Shown piece by piece: positions 27,886-36,100 of a stretch of DNA of 64,000 nucleotides. The notes beneath the pieces are model-generated. The model ran no database searches. It saw only the letters and a program-made list of their open reading frames with translations, and was not told the origin of the DNA. A program made the position numbers and the translations under genes. The DNA is taken from positions 310,001 to 374,000 of the forward strand of contig NZ_JAILYH010000001.1 of assembly GCF_019793435.1 (NCBI RefSeq). Direction: 5' to 3'. This DNA comes from Rhizobium redzepovicii. Its GTDB lineage: Bacteria > Pseudomonadota > Alphaproteobacteria > Rhizobiales > Rhizobiaceae. The first letter of the stretch is position 1, and every line of letters begins with the position of its first letter.

Positions 27886-28045
27886 AAGGGTGATCTTTCG
27901 TAAAGCGCGGCGAAGGCGCCGGACCGTCGCTCCGCCGCAGTGCTCTTAAGGGGTTCAATGATGATCGTTCTCGCGAAGACGGAGGCGGTAGCTCATATCT
28001 TCTGTTGAAACAGACGCGTCAATAAATTTGGACACGGATGTAAAA

Positions 28046-28063
28046 TTAGACGCCATTGTCTAA
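28046..28063. promoter_or_regulatory. Probable TetR operator
   Basis: Perfect inverted repeat TTAGAC-N6-GTCTAA between the divergent efflux gene (start 27885) and the TetR gene (start 28092). Its size and symmetry fit a TetR-family operator. It sits 29 bases before the TetR start, well placed for autorepression. Confidence 0.65.
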
Positions 28064-28091
28064 AACGTCAAGACGCCTTATCTTCTTTGTC

Positions 28092-28793
28092 ATGAAAGAT
28101 CGCATGACACCGGCAATCCGGATGGGTGGGCATACGCAGCGCGGGCAATGCGCCAAGCGCATGTCGATCCTCGATGCCGCCGCCGACGTCTTCTGCCGCC
28201 AGGGTTTTGCCGGCGCCAGCATTGACGAGATCGCCGCCGTCGCCTGCGTCTCCCGCCAGACGATCTACAATCACTACCGTGAAAAAGAGACGCTGTTCGT
28301 CGCCGTCGTCGAGGACGTCATGACCCGCGCCAACGCCATGCTATTCTCCGTGCTGTCGAGCTTCCCTGAAAAGGCCGACAATCTGGAGGACGGGCTCACC
28401 GCCTTTGCCGTACGCCTCAACAAGAACTGCATCTGCAATCACGACGGAAAATTCCTGCGCAAGCTGGTGCAGACGGAAGGTGAGCGCTATCCGCACCTGT
28501 TCGAAAGCTGGCGCCAGCAGGGCCCAGGCAAGCTGACCACTGCCCTCTCCGCGCTTCTCGCACGGCTCGCTCATAAGGGCGCGCTCGTCATCGACGATTT
28601 CGACGTCGCCGCCCGGCAGTTCGTGGCGCTCGGCAATGCCGACCTGCAGATGATGACGCTTTTCGGCGAAACACCCAGCGATGAAGAACTGGAAGGGGCG
28701 GCACGCAATGCCGTCCGTACGTTTCTCAAGGCCTATGGCAGGCCCGCGGATGTTGCCGGCCGGCCGCCGGAGCTTGCAGCCATAGCCGGCTGA
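28092..28793 (+). CDS. TetR family transcriptional regulator
   Basis: 233 residues. The N-terminal DNA-binding domain reads ILDAAADVFCRQGFAGASIDEIAAVACVSRQTIYNHYREKETLF, the standard TetR pattern. The C-terminal half is a helical ligand-binding domain of the AcrR-C type (LRKLVQTEGERYPHLFESW). An in-frame TTG at 28056 would place the operator inside the gene, so ATG 28092 is preferred. It is divergent from the Bcr/CflA efflux gene, its likely target. Ligand unknown. Confidence 0.92.
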   Translation: MKDRMTPAIRMGGHTQRGQCAKRMSILDAAADVFCRQGFAGASIDEIAAVACVSRQTIYNHYREKETLFVAVVEDVMTRANAMLFSVLSSFPEKADNLEDGLTAFAVRLNKNCICNHDGKFLRKLVQTEGERYPHLFESWRQQGPGKLTTALSALLARLAHKGALVIDDFDVAARQFVALGNADLQMMTLFGETPSDEELEGAARNAVRTFLKAYGRPADVAGRPPELAAIAG

Positions 28794-28810
28794 CCGGGTC
28801 TCGGTCAGCC
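28788..28810. terminator. Hairpin between convergent TetR and response regulator genes
   Basis: Perfect 9-bp arms GGCTGACCG / CGGTCAGCC around a 5-base loop, overlapping the TetR stop codon and ending 6 bases before the end of the opposing response regulator gene. It could serve both strands, though it lacks a T run. Confidence 0.5.
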
Positions 28811-28816
28811 TCCTGA

Positions 28817-29257
28817 TCAGGCAAAGACCGTCATTTGCGAGGGCACGACCGCGAACATGCCGACGCGGCGTGCGGCAAGATAATTCACCAGCTGCTGAAC
28901 GACAGAAGGCATGACCGGCTTCTGCACAACGCCGACCGCGCCTTTGACGCCATCGGCGATAACTTCCGGATTGCCGGTCATGAAGACCACTGCAATGCCG
29001 TGCTCTTGCGCCAGCCGCCGGCCGATCTCCGGCCCGGTCGGGCCGTCGGCGAGATTGACGTCGACGAAGGCGATATCGGCAAGCGGCGCCAGCCGCAGCG
29101 CCTGCTCGCGATCGCTCGCAAGTCCCGCCACCTGCATCCCCATGCCTTCGACGGTCGCCCCGAGATCCAGGGCGATCAGGAATTCATCTTCGACGATCAA
29201 TACTCTCTGCTTCATGAGATCATCTCGTTGCCAGTGCCGCACGACATTGGTGGCCAT
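28817..29257 (-). CDS. Single-domain response regulator
   Basis: 146 residues made mostly of one receiver domain. It has the acidic pair in VLIVEDEFLIALDL, phospho-acceptor Asp in IAFVDVNLADG, Thr in VVFMTGNP and Lys in VVQKPV. There is no output domain, so it would act by protein contact or phosphotransfer. The start at 29257 has AGGGG upstream; an ATG at 29215 (MKQRVLIVEDE) would give a 132-residue protein. A perfect GGAAC-N16-CGTT promoter lies upstream at 29337-29361, which suggests control by the general stress sigma factor EcfG. Confidence 0.88.
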   Translation of the reverse strand: MATNVVRHWQRDDLMKQRVLIVEDEFLIALDLGATVEGMGMQVAGLASDREQALRLAPLADIAFVDVNLADGPTGPEIGRRLAQEHGIAVVFMTGNPEVIADGVKGAVGVVQKPVMPSVVQQLVNYLAARRVGMFAVVPSQMTVFA

Positions 29258-29688
29258 GATACGTCCCCTTGTTACGCCCATACTTCTAAAGAGGGATCCG
29301 CTGCGGGAGCCTATCCCGCGCGAAACTCACGGTGGTAACGGGCAATTCCACAATATGTTCCGCGGCGGAACGTGATTCGTTGGAATTAAAGTATTGTTAA
29401 CGTTGATAAATTCTTAAATTGGCTGGGGAAAAACTGAATCGTGCTCAATCTCACGCCAGCCGGCTCGATGGGAGCGTGACAAGGACGATATAATTATTTC
29501 TCCCATGTGGGGTCAGAATCTGAAGCGCATTGCCGGGTGGATACCAATTCTTTGGTAGTCTTAAGCCCTCGGGGCGTATTTCGAACCTCCAGTCTCCTGC
29601 GGAGAAGGGGTCATGTTGTTTCGAAGAATGCGCGCTGTGGTGTTCTAATACACGTAATTGCATGGCCGCCGAGCAAGTTTTTCGGCGC
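29258..29688. other. Intergenic region upstream of the response regulator
   Basis: About 430 bases, AT-richer than the surroundings near 29390-29430 and 29480-29500. It contains the stress promoter at 29337-29361 and a perfect palindrome GTTCCGC-G-GCGGAAC at 29357-29371 overlapping the -35 element. No convincing gene was seen. Confidence 0.5.
29337..29361 (-). promoter_or_regulatory. EcfG-type general stress promoter
   Basis: Read on the minus strand: GGAAC (29361-29357), 16 bases, CGTT (29340-29337). This is an exact match to the alphaproteobacterial EcfG consensus GGAAC-N16/17-CGTT. It lies about 80 bases before the response regulator start and points at it. Confidence 0.75.
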
Positions 29689-30030
29689 ATGTCGGTCCGC
29701 CTCCCTCAACGCCAGTCCGCACATGCACTTCCCGTTCCGGTTTTCCTTCTTGTGGCCATCCTTTCGTTCGTTCCTCTTGTTGGCTTTGCGCAGGACGCCG
29801 CCGACGTTTTTGGATTGACAACCGAACGGACGACGGTGATCCGTCTGCCCGACGAGTCGCCCACACCAAGTCTCTTCTTGAAGTCGTCGATGAAACGATC
29901 CCCGTATTGGTCTGCGTTCAATGACCCGACAGAACGAGCGTCTGAACCGGCAGGAGCAGCGCTTGAATTCGCAGAATCATCGCATGTACAAGTCCAACGG
30001 CGTCGACCATATGCAGGGCAAACCACCTAA
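29689..30030 (+). CDS. Possible small exported protein of unknown function
   Basis: A 113-residue frame opening with a plausible signal peptide: LPVPVFLLVAILSFVPLVGFA followed by QDAADVFGL. The exported part (TTERTTVIRLPDESPTPSLFLKSSMKRSPYW) matches no family I know. The last 113 bases overlap the 3' end of the convergent HlyD-type gene, so the C-terminus may be fortuitous. No good ribosome binding site is visible; an ATG at 29662 is an alternative. It may be a degraded or spurious gene. Confidence 0.3.
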   Translation: MSVRLPQRQSAHALPVPVFLLVAILSFVPLVGFAQDAADVFGLTTERTTVIRLPDESPTPSLFLKSSMKRSPYWSAFNDPTERASEPAGAALEFAESSHVQVQRRRPYAGQTT

Positions 30031-31144
30031 CCGTACCAATGTTTGGATCGGCGAGCGCGTCGTGATTGTTGGTATAGGCGTTGGCGATGCAACTGCTTCC
30101 AGGCGGCACGCCATCGAGCCCTCCCGGATAAAGTGGCTGCAGAAAGACCGTCAGGGTGCCAGGCTGCGCCGTCTGCTGAACGTCGATGAGTTGATCCGTC
30201 GCGCGCAATTGTCCGGCCGCGATAACTTCCTGCACGTCGGTCACGACCATCGGAATGATCGTAAACGGCTTTCCGATGCAGGTTGCTTCGGCGATCATCC
30301 CCTTTTTCATAACCTGCGCTTCGATCTGGCCGAAGCCGGCGACCAGCGTGCTTTGTCCAGCGCCTTCTGGCACAAGGATCCCGGCAGGACGCAACATTGC
30401 ATTGACGACGTCCCCGCGACGCAGCGTAAACTGTTGCACAGTACCCGCGACGCCGGCCCTTACGATGGTCTTGTCGAGTTCGACCTGCGCCTGCGCCAGG
30501 GCCGCTTCGGCGCTTGCTCTTTGAGCCGGCAACTGCACGGCGATCTGTGTCTCCAGGGTCAGCTTTTTCGCGACCGTCGCATCCAGCGCTCCCTTGCGGC
30601 CGTCGATCGTCGTTGCCAGGCGTTCGACCTCGCGCCTGGCGACAGCGTTGTTCGTCAGGAGCTGCGCCTTCATCTCGTATTCGTCGACCGCCGTCTGGTA
30701 GGCACCTTGCGCCTCTTTGATCTGGCCATCGACCCCTATAAGCTCGGTCTGGGTCACCTTTATTCCAGCCTCGACTTCTGCGACGCGCCGACGGGCCGTC
30801 TCCAGCGCCGCCTGCTGTTCGGAATTATCGAGCCTGAACAGTGGCGATCCCGCCTCGACCTTCTGGTTCAGCCCGATGAAAACTTCCTCTACACGTCCGG
30901 TTGCCTCCGGCATGATCGTGACGGTTCGGAATATCGCGGTGGCAGTCCGGGCTGACGGATGGAAGTAGAAAATCATCGTGATCAGGGAAACGGTCAGAAG
31001 AAGGCAGGCGGTGATACCCCACCGGAGTTCGTACCACACTGTATAAAGCGTGATGTCGCGGCCGATCCGCTTTCCCTGACCGTAGCGCCGGAACAGATAG
31101 TCGGGGAGGATCGTCAGTATTGAGCAGAGAAGCAACTCAAACAT
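29918..31144 (-). CDS. HlyD-family membrane fusion protein
   Basis: 408 residues. One membrane helix lies near 45-62 (ITACLLLTVSLITMIFYF), then a biotinyl-lipoyl-like half (GRVEEVFIGLNQKVEAGSPLFRLD). A long coiled-coil hairpin spans about 115-225 (EQQAALETARRRVAEVEAGI to AEAALAQAQVELDKT), and the return lipoyl half is IVRAGVAGTVQQFTLRRGDVV. The C-terminus carries an extra hydrophobic stretch. Such proteins bridge an inner-membrane pump to the outer membrane, but no pump or TolC gene is adjacent. The start directly abuts the stop of the upstream membrane-protein gene. Confidence 0.85.
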   Translation of the reverse strand: MFELLLCSILTILPDYLFRRYGQGKRIGRDITLYTVWYELRWGITACLLLTVSLITMIFYFHPSARTATAIFRTVTIMPEATGRVEEVFIGLNQKVEAGSPLFRLDNSEQQAALETARRRVAEVEAGIKVTQTELIGVDGQIKEAQGAYQTAVDEYEMKAQLLTNNAVARREVERLATTIDGRKGALDATVAKKLTLETQIAVQLPAQRASAEAALAQAQVELDKTIVRAGVAGTVQQFTLRRGDVVNAMLRPAGILVPEGAGQSTLVAGFGQIEAQVMKKGMIAEATCIGKPFTIIPMVVTDVQEVIAAGQLRATDQLIDVQQTAQPGTLTVFLQPLYPGGLDGVPPGSSCIANAYTNNHDALADPNIGTVRWFALHMVDAVGLVHAMILRIQALLLPVQTLVLSGH

Positions 31145-31591
31145 TCAGATATCCTCTCCGTGTACGCTGGTCTTGGACGGTGACGGTATTGGCTCTGCTT
31201 CCCCAGTATCTTCCACTATCAGAGCAGGATCGCCTGTCGTTTCAGCCTGGCGGCCGGAGAGTTTGCCGAGGGACTGGGCGATTGAGTAAAGCGGCGTTGA
31301 GAAGTCGGGAATCTGAATGAAGGCCAAAAGCAGCCCGGCAATCCAGAAAAGATGGTTATGGGTGAACAGTGAGATGAGCGCCAGGACGGCCACGATCTCC
31401 ATCTGCACCTTGTTCGTACGGTGGGCTCTGCGTTCGGGAAGGGCGTGCAATTGGAAGTACAGATTTCCAACCGCGAGCACGGCCACCAGCAGAAAGACAA
31501 CGACGACAACGAAAAGGTAGTCCGTTTGTCCGGGCGGAGTGATGAAAATCGGCAGGTGCTCGATTGCCGCTGGATGAACTGATTGCTCCAT
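31145..31591 (-). CDS. Small inner-membrane protein in HlyD operon
   Basis: 148 residues with hydrophobic segments at about 25-45 (DYLFVVVVVFLLVAVLAVGNLYF) and 65-92 (MEIVAVLALISLFTHNHLFWIAGLLLAFI), then a charged cytoplasmic-type tail. A TAGGTGG ribosome binding site supports the ATG at 31591 over the GTG at 31600. Its stop is immediately followed by the HlyD-type start, so the two are surely coupled. The pairing recalls E. coli YiaW/YiaV and YibI/YibH (a small DUF3302 membrane protein with an HlyD-like partner), but family membership is only a suggestion. Confidence 0.72.
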   Translation of the reverse strand: MEQSVHPAAIEHLPIFITPPGQTDYLFVVVVVFLLVAVLAVGNLYFQLHALPERRAHRTNKVQMEIVAVLALISLFTHNHLFWIAGLLLAFIQIPDFSTPLYSIAQSLGKLSGRQAETTGDPALIVEDTGEAEPIPSPSKTSVHGEDI

Positions 31592-31593
31592 TG

Positions 31594-31806
31594 CTACCAC
31601 CTAAGAGAAAAAGAGTGAAATGCGCCGTCGTCGAGAGCGTCTTCGAATTCTTTTGCCAGCGCCGCGACCAACTCTTCGTACATCCTACGGCGCTCGCCAC
31701 GCATCGGATCTATCGAGGCCTCCCATCTGGCGAACTCGGGTTTTGCTTCCGAAAAGTCCATGTGCCGGAAACTGCCGCGTAGCAGCGCCCACGTCCTCGT
31801 CCACAT
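31594..31806 (-). CDS. Small protein of unknown function, first gene of the HlyD operon
   Basis: 70 residues, soluble and charged, rich in Glu/Arg/Ala, with a helical C-terminal half (RRRMYEELVAALAKEFEDALDDGAFHSF). GGGAGTG lies 2-3 bases before the ATG. The gene ends 2 bases before the start of the membrane-protein gene, whose ribosome binding site overlaps this stop. The tight packing supports a real gene. I recognise no family. Confidence 0.55.
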   Translation of the reverse strand: MWTRTWALLRGSFRHMDFSEAKPEFARWEASIDPMRGERRRMYEELVAALAKEFEDALDDGAFHSFSLRW

Positions 31807-32259
31807 TTCACTCCCAAGGCCACGACACAGACACGTTTGCTTCTCTGATGTAGGGAGACGTTGGCGGGGTTGTGGAGTATGTTACTGTATTATACGGGTT
31901 CACGATGACTGTCCCCAGGGGGATTGGGAGCGCCGACGAGGCACCGACAACCGGGAGTTCGTTGGAATGTGACCTGATTTCCTGCTCAATGCCCTTCACG
32001 GATAGGGAATTAGCAACCCGCCGATCATGATCAAACTGTAGGGTTCAGCGCCGTTACGGCCGCTCTGGCGCCGACGGCATAAAGAACCGTCGTCCCCACT
32101 TTGCGACCAATAACGTTTGCCTTTCATCAACCGCACCGTTCGCATCCATTGCCGCACGGGACGGCGGCGATTCACTCTGAATCGCTGGGCCGCCAATGCG
32201 CAGTTGGAGATTTGCGACCGCCGCTCCGGCCAACGCTGGGCTATAAGCGGTCGTGTCAA
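31807..32259. other. Intergenic region between HlyD operon and msrA
   Basis: About 450 bases. It should contain the promoter for the HlyD operon and the 3' end of the msrA transcript. A perfect hairpin GCGATTCA-CTC-TGAATCGC sits at 32167-32185, some 75 bases past the msrA stop. No convincing gene was seen. Confidence 0.5.
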
Positions 32260-32961
32260 TCAGCCCTTGGCCTTCACGAGCACCGGTTGGCTGCGGTAGT
32301 CGGCCGGAAACAGCGACTTCAAGTTCTCGATTTTCGGGAGGTCATTGTAGACGATATAGGGATAGGTCGGATTGAGCGTCAGGAAATCCTGATGATAGGC
32401 TTCGGCCGGATAAAAGCCGGTGGCGTCGGATACTTTGGTGACGATCGGCTGGGCGAAGACATGGGCCTTATCGAGCTGACCGATATAGCGCTCGGCGACC
32501 TTGCGCTGCTCGGGACCGGCGACGAACAGCGCAGAGCGGTACTGCGTTCCCTGATCCGGCCCCTGGAAATTCAGCTGCGTCGGGTTGTGCGCCACCGAGA
32601 AGAAGATCTGCAGCAGCTTGCCGTAGCTGACCTTGCTCGGATCGAACGTTACCTCGACGGATTCGGCGTGACCTGTCGAGCCGGTGCTGACGGTTTCATA
32701 CCGTGCCGTTCCAGCCTTGCCGCCGGCATAACCGGAGACGGCGCTCTTGACACCTTTGACGTGCTGGAAAACGCCCTGGACACCCCAGAAACAGCCACCG
32801 GCGAAAATGGCGGTCTCGGTGCCCGGTCCGGCTGCCTCGTCGACATCGGGCGGCGGGATGACGACAGCGTCTTCGGCCGCGCTTGCAACACCCGCAGCGA
32901 TTGAGAAAATCGTGGCGGCCAGGAGCGCGGCAAGGCTCCGGCGGCGATAAGACATGGACAT
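32260..32961 (-). CDS. msrA: Exported peptide methionine sulfoxide reductase A
   Basis: 233 residues. A signal peptide ([20 protein letters not shown], cleavage near residue 28) precedes a complete MsrA domain. The catalytic Cys57 lies in AGGCFWG, followed by SGYAGG, YETVSTGSTGHAESV and YHQDFL. MsrA reduces methionine-S-sulfoxide in proteins with thioredoxin-like donors. The signal peptide means it repairs periplasmic proteins, whereas most MsrA are cytoplasmic. It is transcribed divergently from the A2M gene. Confidence 0.93.
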   Translation of the reverse strand: MSMSYRRRSLAALLAATIFSIAAGVASAAEDAVVIPPPDVDEAAGPGTETAIFAGGCFWGVQGVFQHVKGVKSAVSGYAGGKAGTARYETVSTGSTGHAESVEVTFDPSKVSYGKLLQIFFSVAHNPTQLNFQGPDQGTQYRSALFVAGPEQRKVAERYIGQLDKAHVFAQPIVTKVSDATGFYPAEAYHQDFLTLNPTYPYIVYNDLPKIENLKSLFPADYRSQPVLVKAKG

Positions 32962-33160
32962 GGTGCTACTCCCTGCGATGGTCCAAATCCTTGCCTATTC
33001 CTTGAGAGGCCGCAAATCACAAGGCGATCACTCACGCCGATGTGACAGCCAGACGAAAGCGTCTGTGTGAAGTTGAAACAGCCTACAACCTGAGTTGACA
33101 ATCCCGTGAGGAGTGAGGAGAGTGCCGCCGGTTAGAGCCTGCATTTCCGGGGGGAACCTT

Positions 33161-36100
33161 ATGTCCGTGCGCTCGTTCTTCGCTTTCGCGACAATCGCAT
33201 TTTCCATGATCGCCGTCAGTTTTCCCGCAGCCGCTGCGGACACCAAGCGCGACATCCAGACGATCAAGGACGCCGATTTCTTCGGCTTCGATCTTCGCAC
33301 CGAGCAGAACGTCTCGCTCGATCAGTGCAAGACCTCCTGCATCGGCGATAAGAGCTGCAAGGCCTTCACCTACAATCCCAAGGTGAAATGGTGTTTCCTG
33401 AAATCCGATTTCAAGACGATGAACGCCTTCCCCGGCGCCATCGCCGGCAAGATCGTCGAAACCGCCGCCCAGAAGGAGCCGGACCTCGGCGCCGCGCCGC
33501 GCCTGACCTTCCTGACCAACGACCTGATCCAGCAGGCCCACGACTTCAAGGACAATCTCGAGCTGACCGACGACCAGCAGGGCCAAGGCGCTGACAGCCT
33601 GACCGCCAATGCCCGTCTCGACCTCACCGCCAACAATCTGGCCGACGCGCTCAAGTCCTTCCATGGCGCGCTGTCGATCACTCCTGACGACGCCGATCTT
33701 TGGCTCGAAACCGCCCGCGCCGCAGCTTCGCTCGGCACCGCCGAGAGCGGTACGAGCGGCCAGGCCGTGCTCGACGCGCTGAACGGCTACGAGCTGACGC
33801 GCACCAAACCCAAGCGCGCCGAAGCGCTCGCCGTCCTCGCCGACGCCCTGGACCGAAACGCCAATTACCGCCCGGCGCTCGACGCCTACAAGGCGAGCTT
33901 GGCGCTGGTTGCCTCCGACGATGTGCAGGCGGCCTATCTGCAGCTGAAATCGACGCAAGGATTCCGCATCACCGAACACACGGTCGATGCCGACAGCGCC
34001 ACGCCGCGGGCCTGCGTCACCTTCTCCGAGGCACTCGTCAAGACCACCGACTACACGCCCTTCGTGACGCTGAACGGCGCCGCCCCCAAGGCGCTCGAAA
34101 CCAAGGACAAGCAGATTTGCGTCGAGGGGCTGACCCATGGCGAGACCTACAAGATCGCCTTCCGCACCGGCTTGCCGTCATCCGTCGATGAGGCGCTCGA
34201 AGCACCGGTCAGCATCGACGTCTATATCAAGGACCGCAGCCAGATGGTGCGCTTCACCGGCGACAGCTTCGTGCTGCCCTCGACGGCACGCCGCGGCATT
34301 CCGATCGTCTCGGTCAACCTGGCCTCGGCCAACCTCAAGCTCTACCGCATCGGCGATCGCGCCATCGCGCCGCTGCTGACCAATTCGCAGTTCCTGAGCC
34401 AGCTCGACGGCTATAGCGCCCAGAACATCCAGGATCAGAACGGCGAACTCGTCTGGCAGGGTTCGATCGACATCGCCAACGAGCTCAACAAGGATATCGT
34501 CACCAGCTTCCCGGTCGACGAGGCGCTGCCCGAGCGCAAGCCCGGTATCTACGTCATGACGGCAACCGGCCCGAACGGACCGACGCAGGAGTGGGATTCA
34601 CAGGCGACGCAGTGGTTCCTTGTTTCCGATATCGGCATCACCACCTATGCCGGTACCGACGGGCTCAATGTCTTTACCCGTTCGCTCGCATCGGCAAAGC
34701 CGATATCGGGCGTCGAGCTGCAGCTGCTCGCCAAGAACAACGAAGTGCTCGGCACCGCGACCACAGACGAAAACGGCCGCGCCACCTTCACCGCCGGCCT
34801 GATCCGCGGCACGGCGGCGCTGACGCCCGCCGTCATAACCGCCAAGAACGGCACCTCGGACTACGTCTTCCTCGACATGACGCGGGCCGGCTTCGACCTC
34901 TCCGACCGCGGCGTCACCGGCCGCGCCGCACCCGGCGCGATCGACGTCCTGACCTTCACCGAACGCGGCATCTACCGCGCCGGCGAGACGGTGCATGCGC
35001 AGGCGCTTGCCCGCGACACCGACGGCAACGCCATCGAGAACCTGCCGCTCACCTTCATCTTCAGCCGACCCGACGGGGTCGAAGACCGGCGGATCGTCAG
35101 CCAGACCAGCAATCTCGGTGGTTACAGCATCGATTTCCCGACCCAGGAAAATGCCATGCGTGGCACCTGGACGATGAACATCTATACCGATCCCAAGGGC
35201 AGCGCGATCGCCAGCAAGAGTTTCCTGGTCGACGATTTCGTGCCGGATCGCACCGACATGGAAATCAAGACCGAGGCCAAGGAAATCGGCCCGGATACGC
35301 CGGCGACAATCAATATTTCCGGCAAATATCTCTATGGCGCCCCGGCCGCCGGCCAGACGCTTGAAGGCAATGTCGTCGTCAAGCCGACCCGCGAGAGCGC
35401 CGCCTACAAGGGCTTCCTCTTCGGGCTTGCCGACGAGGAGGCGAGCGAGGATTCGCGCCTGCCGATCGACGGCCTGCCGGAACTCGACGAGAACGGCGAA
35501 GCCTCGACCGATCTGACCGTCGGCGACCTGCCGGCAACGACGCAGCTGCTCAACGCCACCGTCTATATCAGCATGCAGGAGGCTGGCGGCCGCGCCATCG
35601 AGCGTTCGCTGACCCTTCCGGTGAAGAATGAGCGCGCTTCGATCGGCATCAAGCCGGAATTTTCCAGCGATCTGCCCGAGAATTCGATCGCCAACTTCAC
35701 GGTGATCGGCGTCAATGCCGATGGACAGAAGCAGGAGGCCAAAGGCCTGCGCTGGAAATTCTACAGCCTCAACCGCGAGTACCAATGGTATCGCGAGGGG
35801 ACGGCATGGAAATACGAGCCGGTCTATACCGCCGAGCAGATCGCCAATGGCGGCGTCGACGCGACGACGGACGGCGGCAAGATCTCCGTGCCGGTGAAAT
35901 GGGGCCGCTATCGCCTCGAAGTGGAAAGCCCGGATGCCGACGGCCCGACCTCCAGCGTCGAATTCGACGCCGGCTGGTTCGTGGCCTCGACCTCGACCGA
36001 AACACCGGACGGGCTGGAAATCGCCCTCGACAAGGACAGCTACAAGATCGGCGACACCGCCAAGCTGAAAGTCACCTCGCGCTATCGCGGTGAGCTGATG

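Noticed and set aside
31808..31999. 63-codon frame directly before the HlyD operon
   Set aside because: It would start at GTG without a ribosome binding site and has low-complexity Thr/Ser/Pro composition; it probably lies in the leader or promoter.
31996..32259. 87-codon frame directly after msrA on the same strand
   Set aside because: No ribosome binding site, Arg-rich composition, and it spans the perfect hairpin at 32167-32185.
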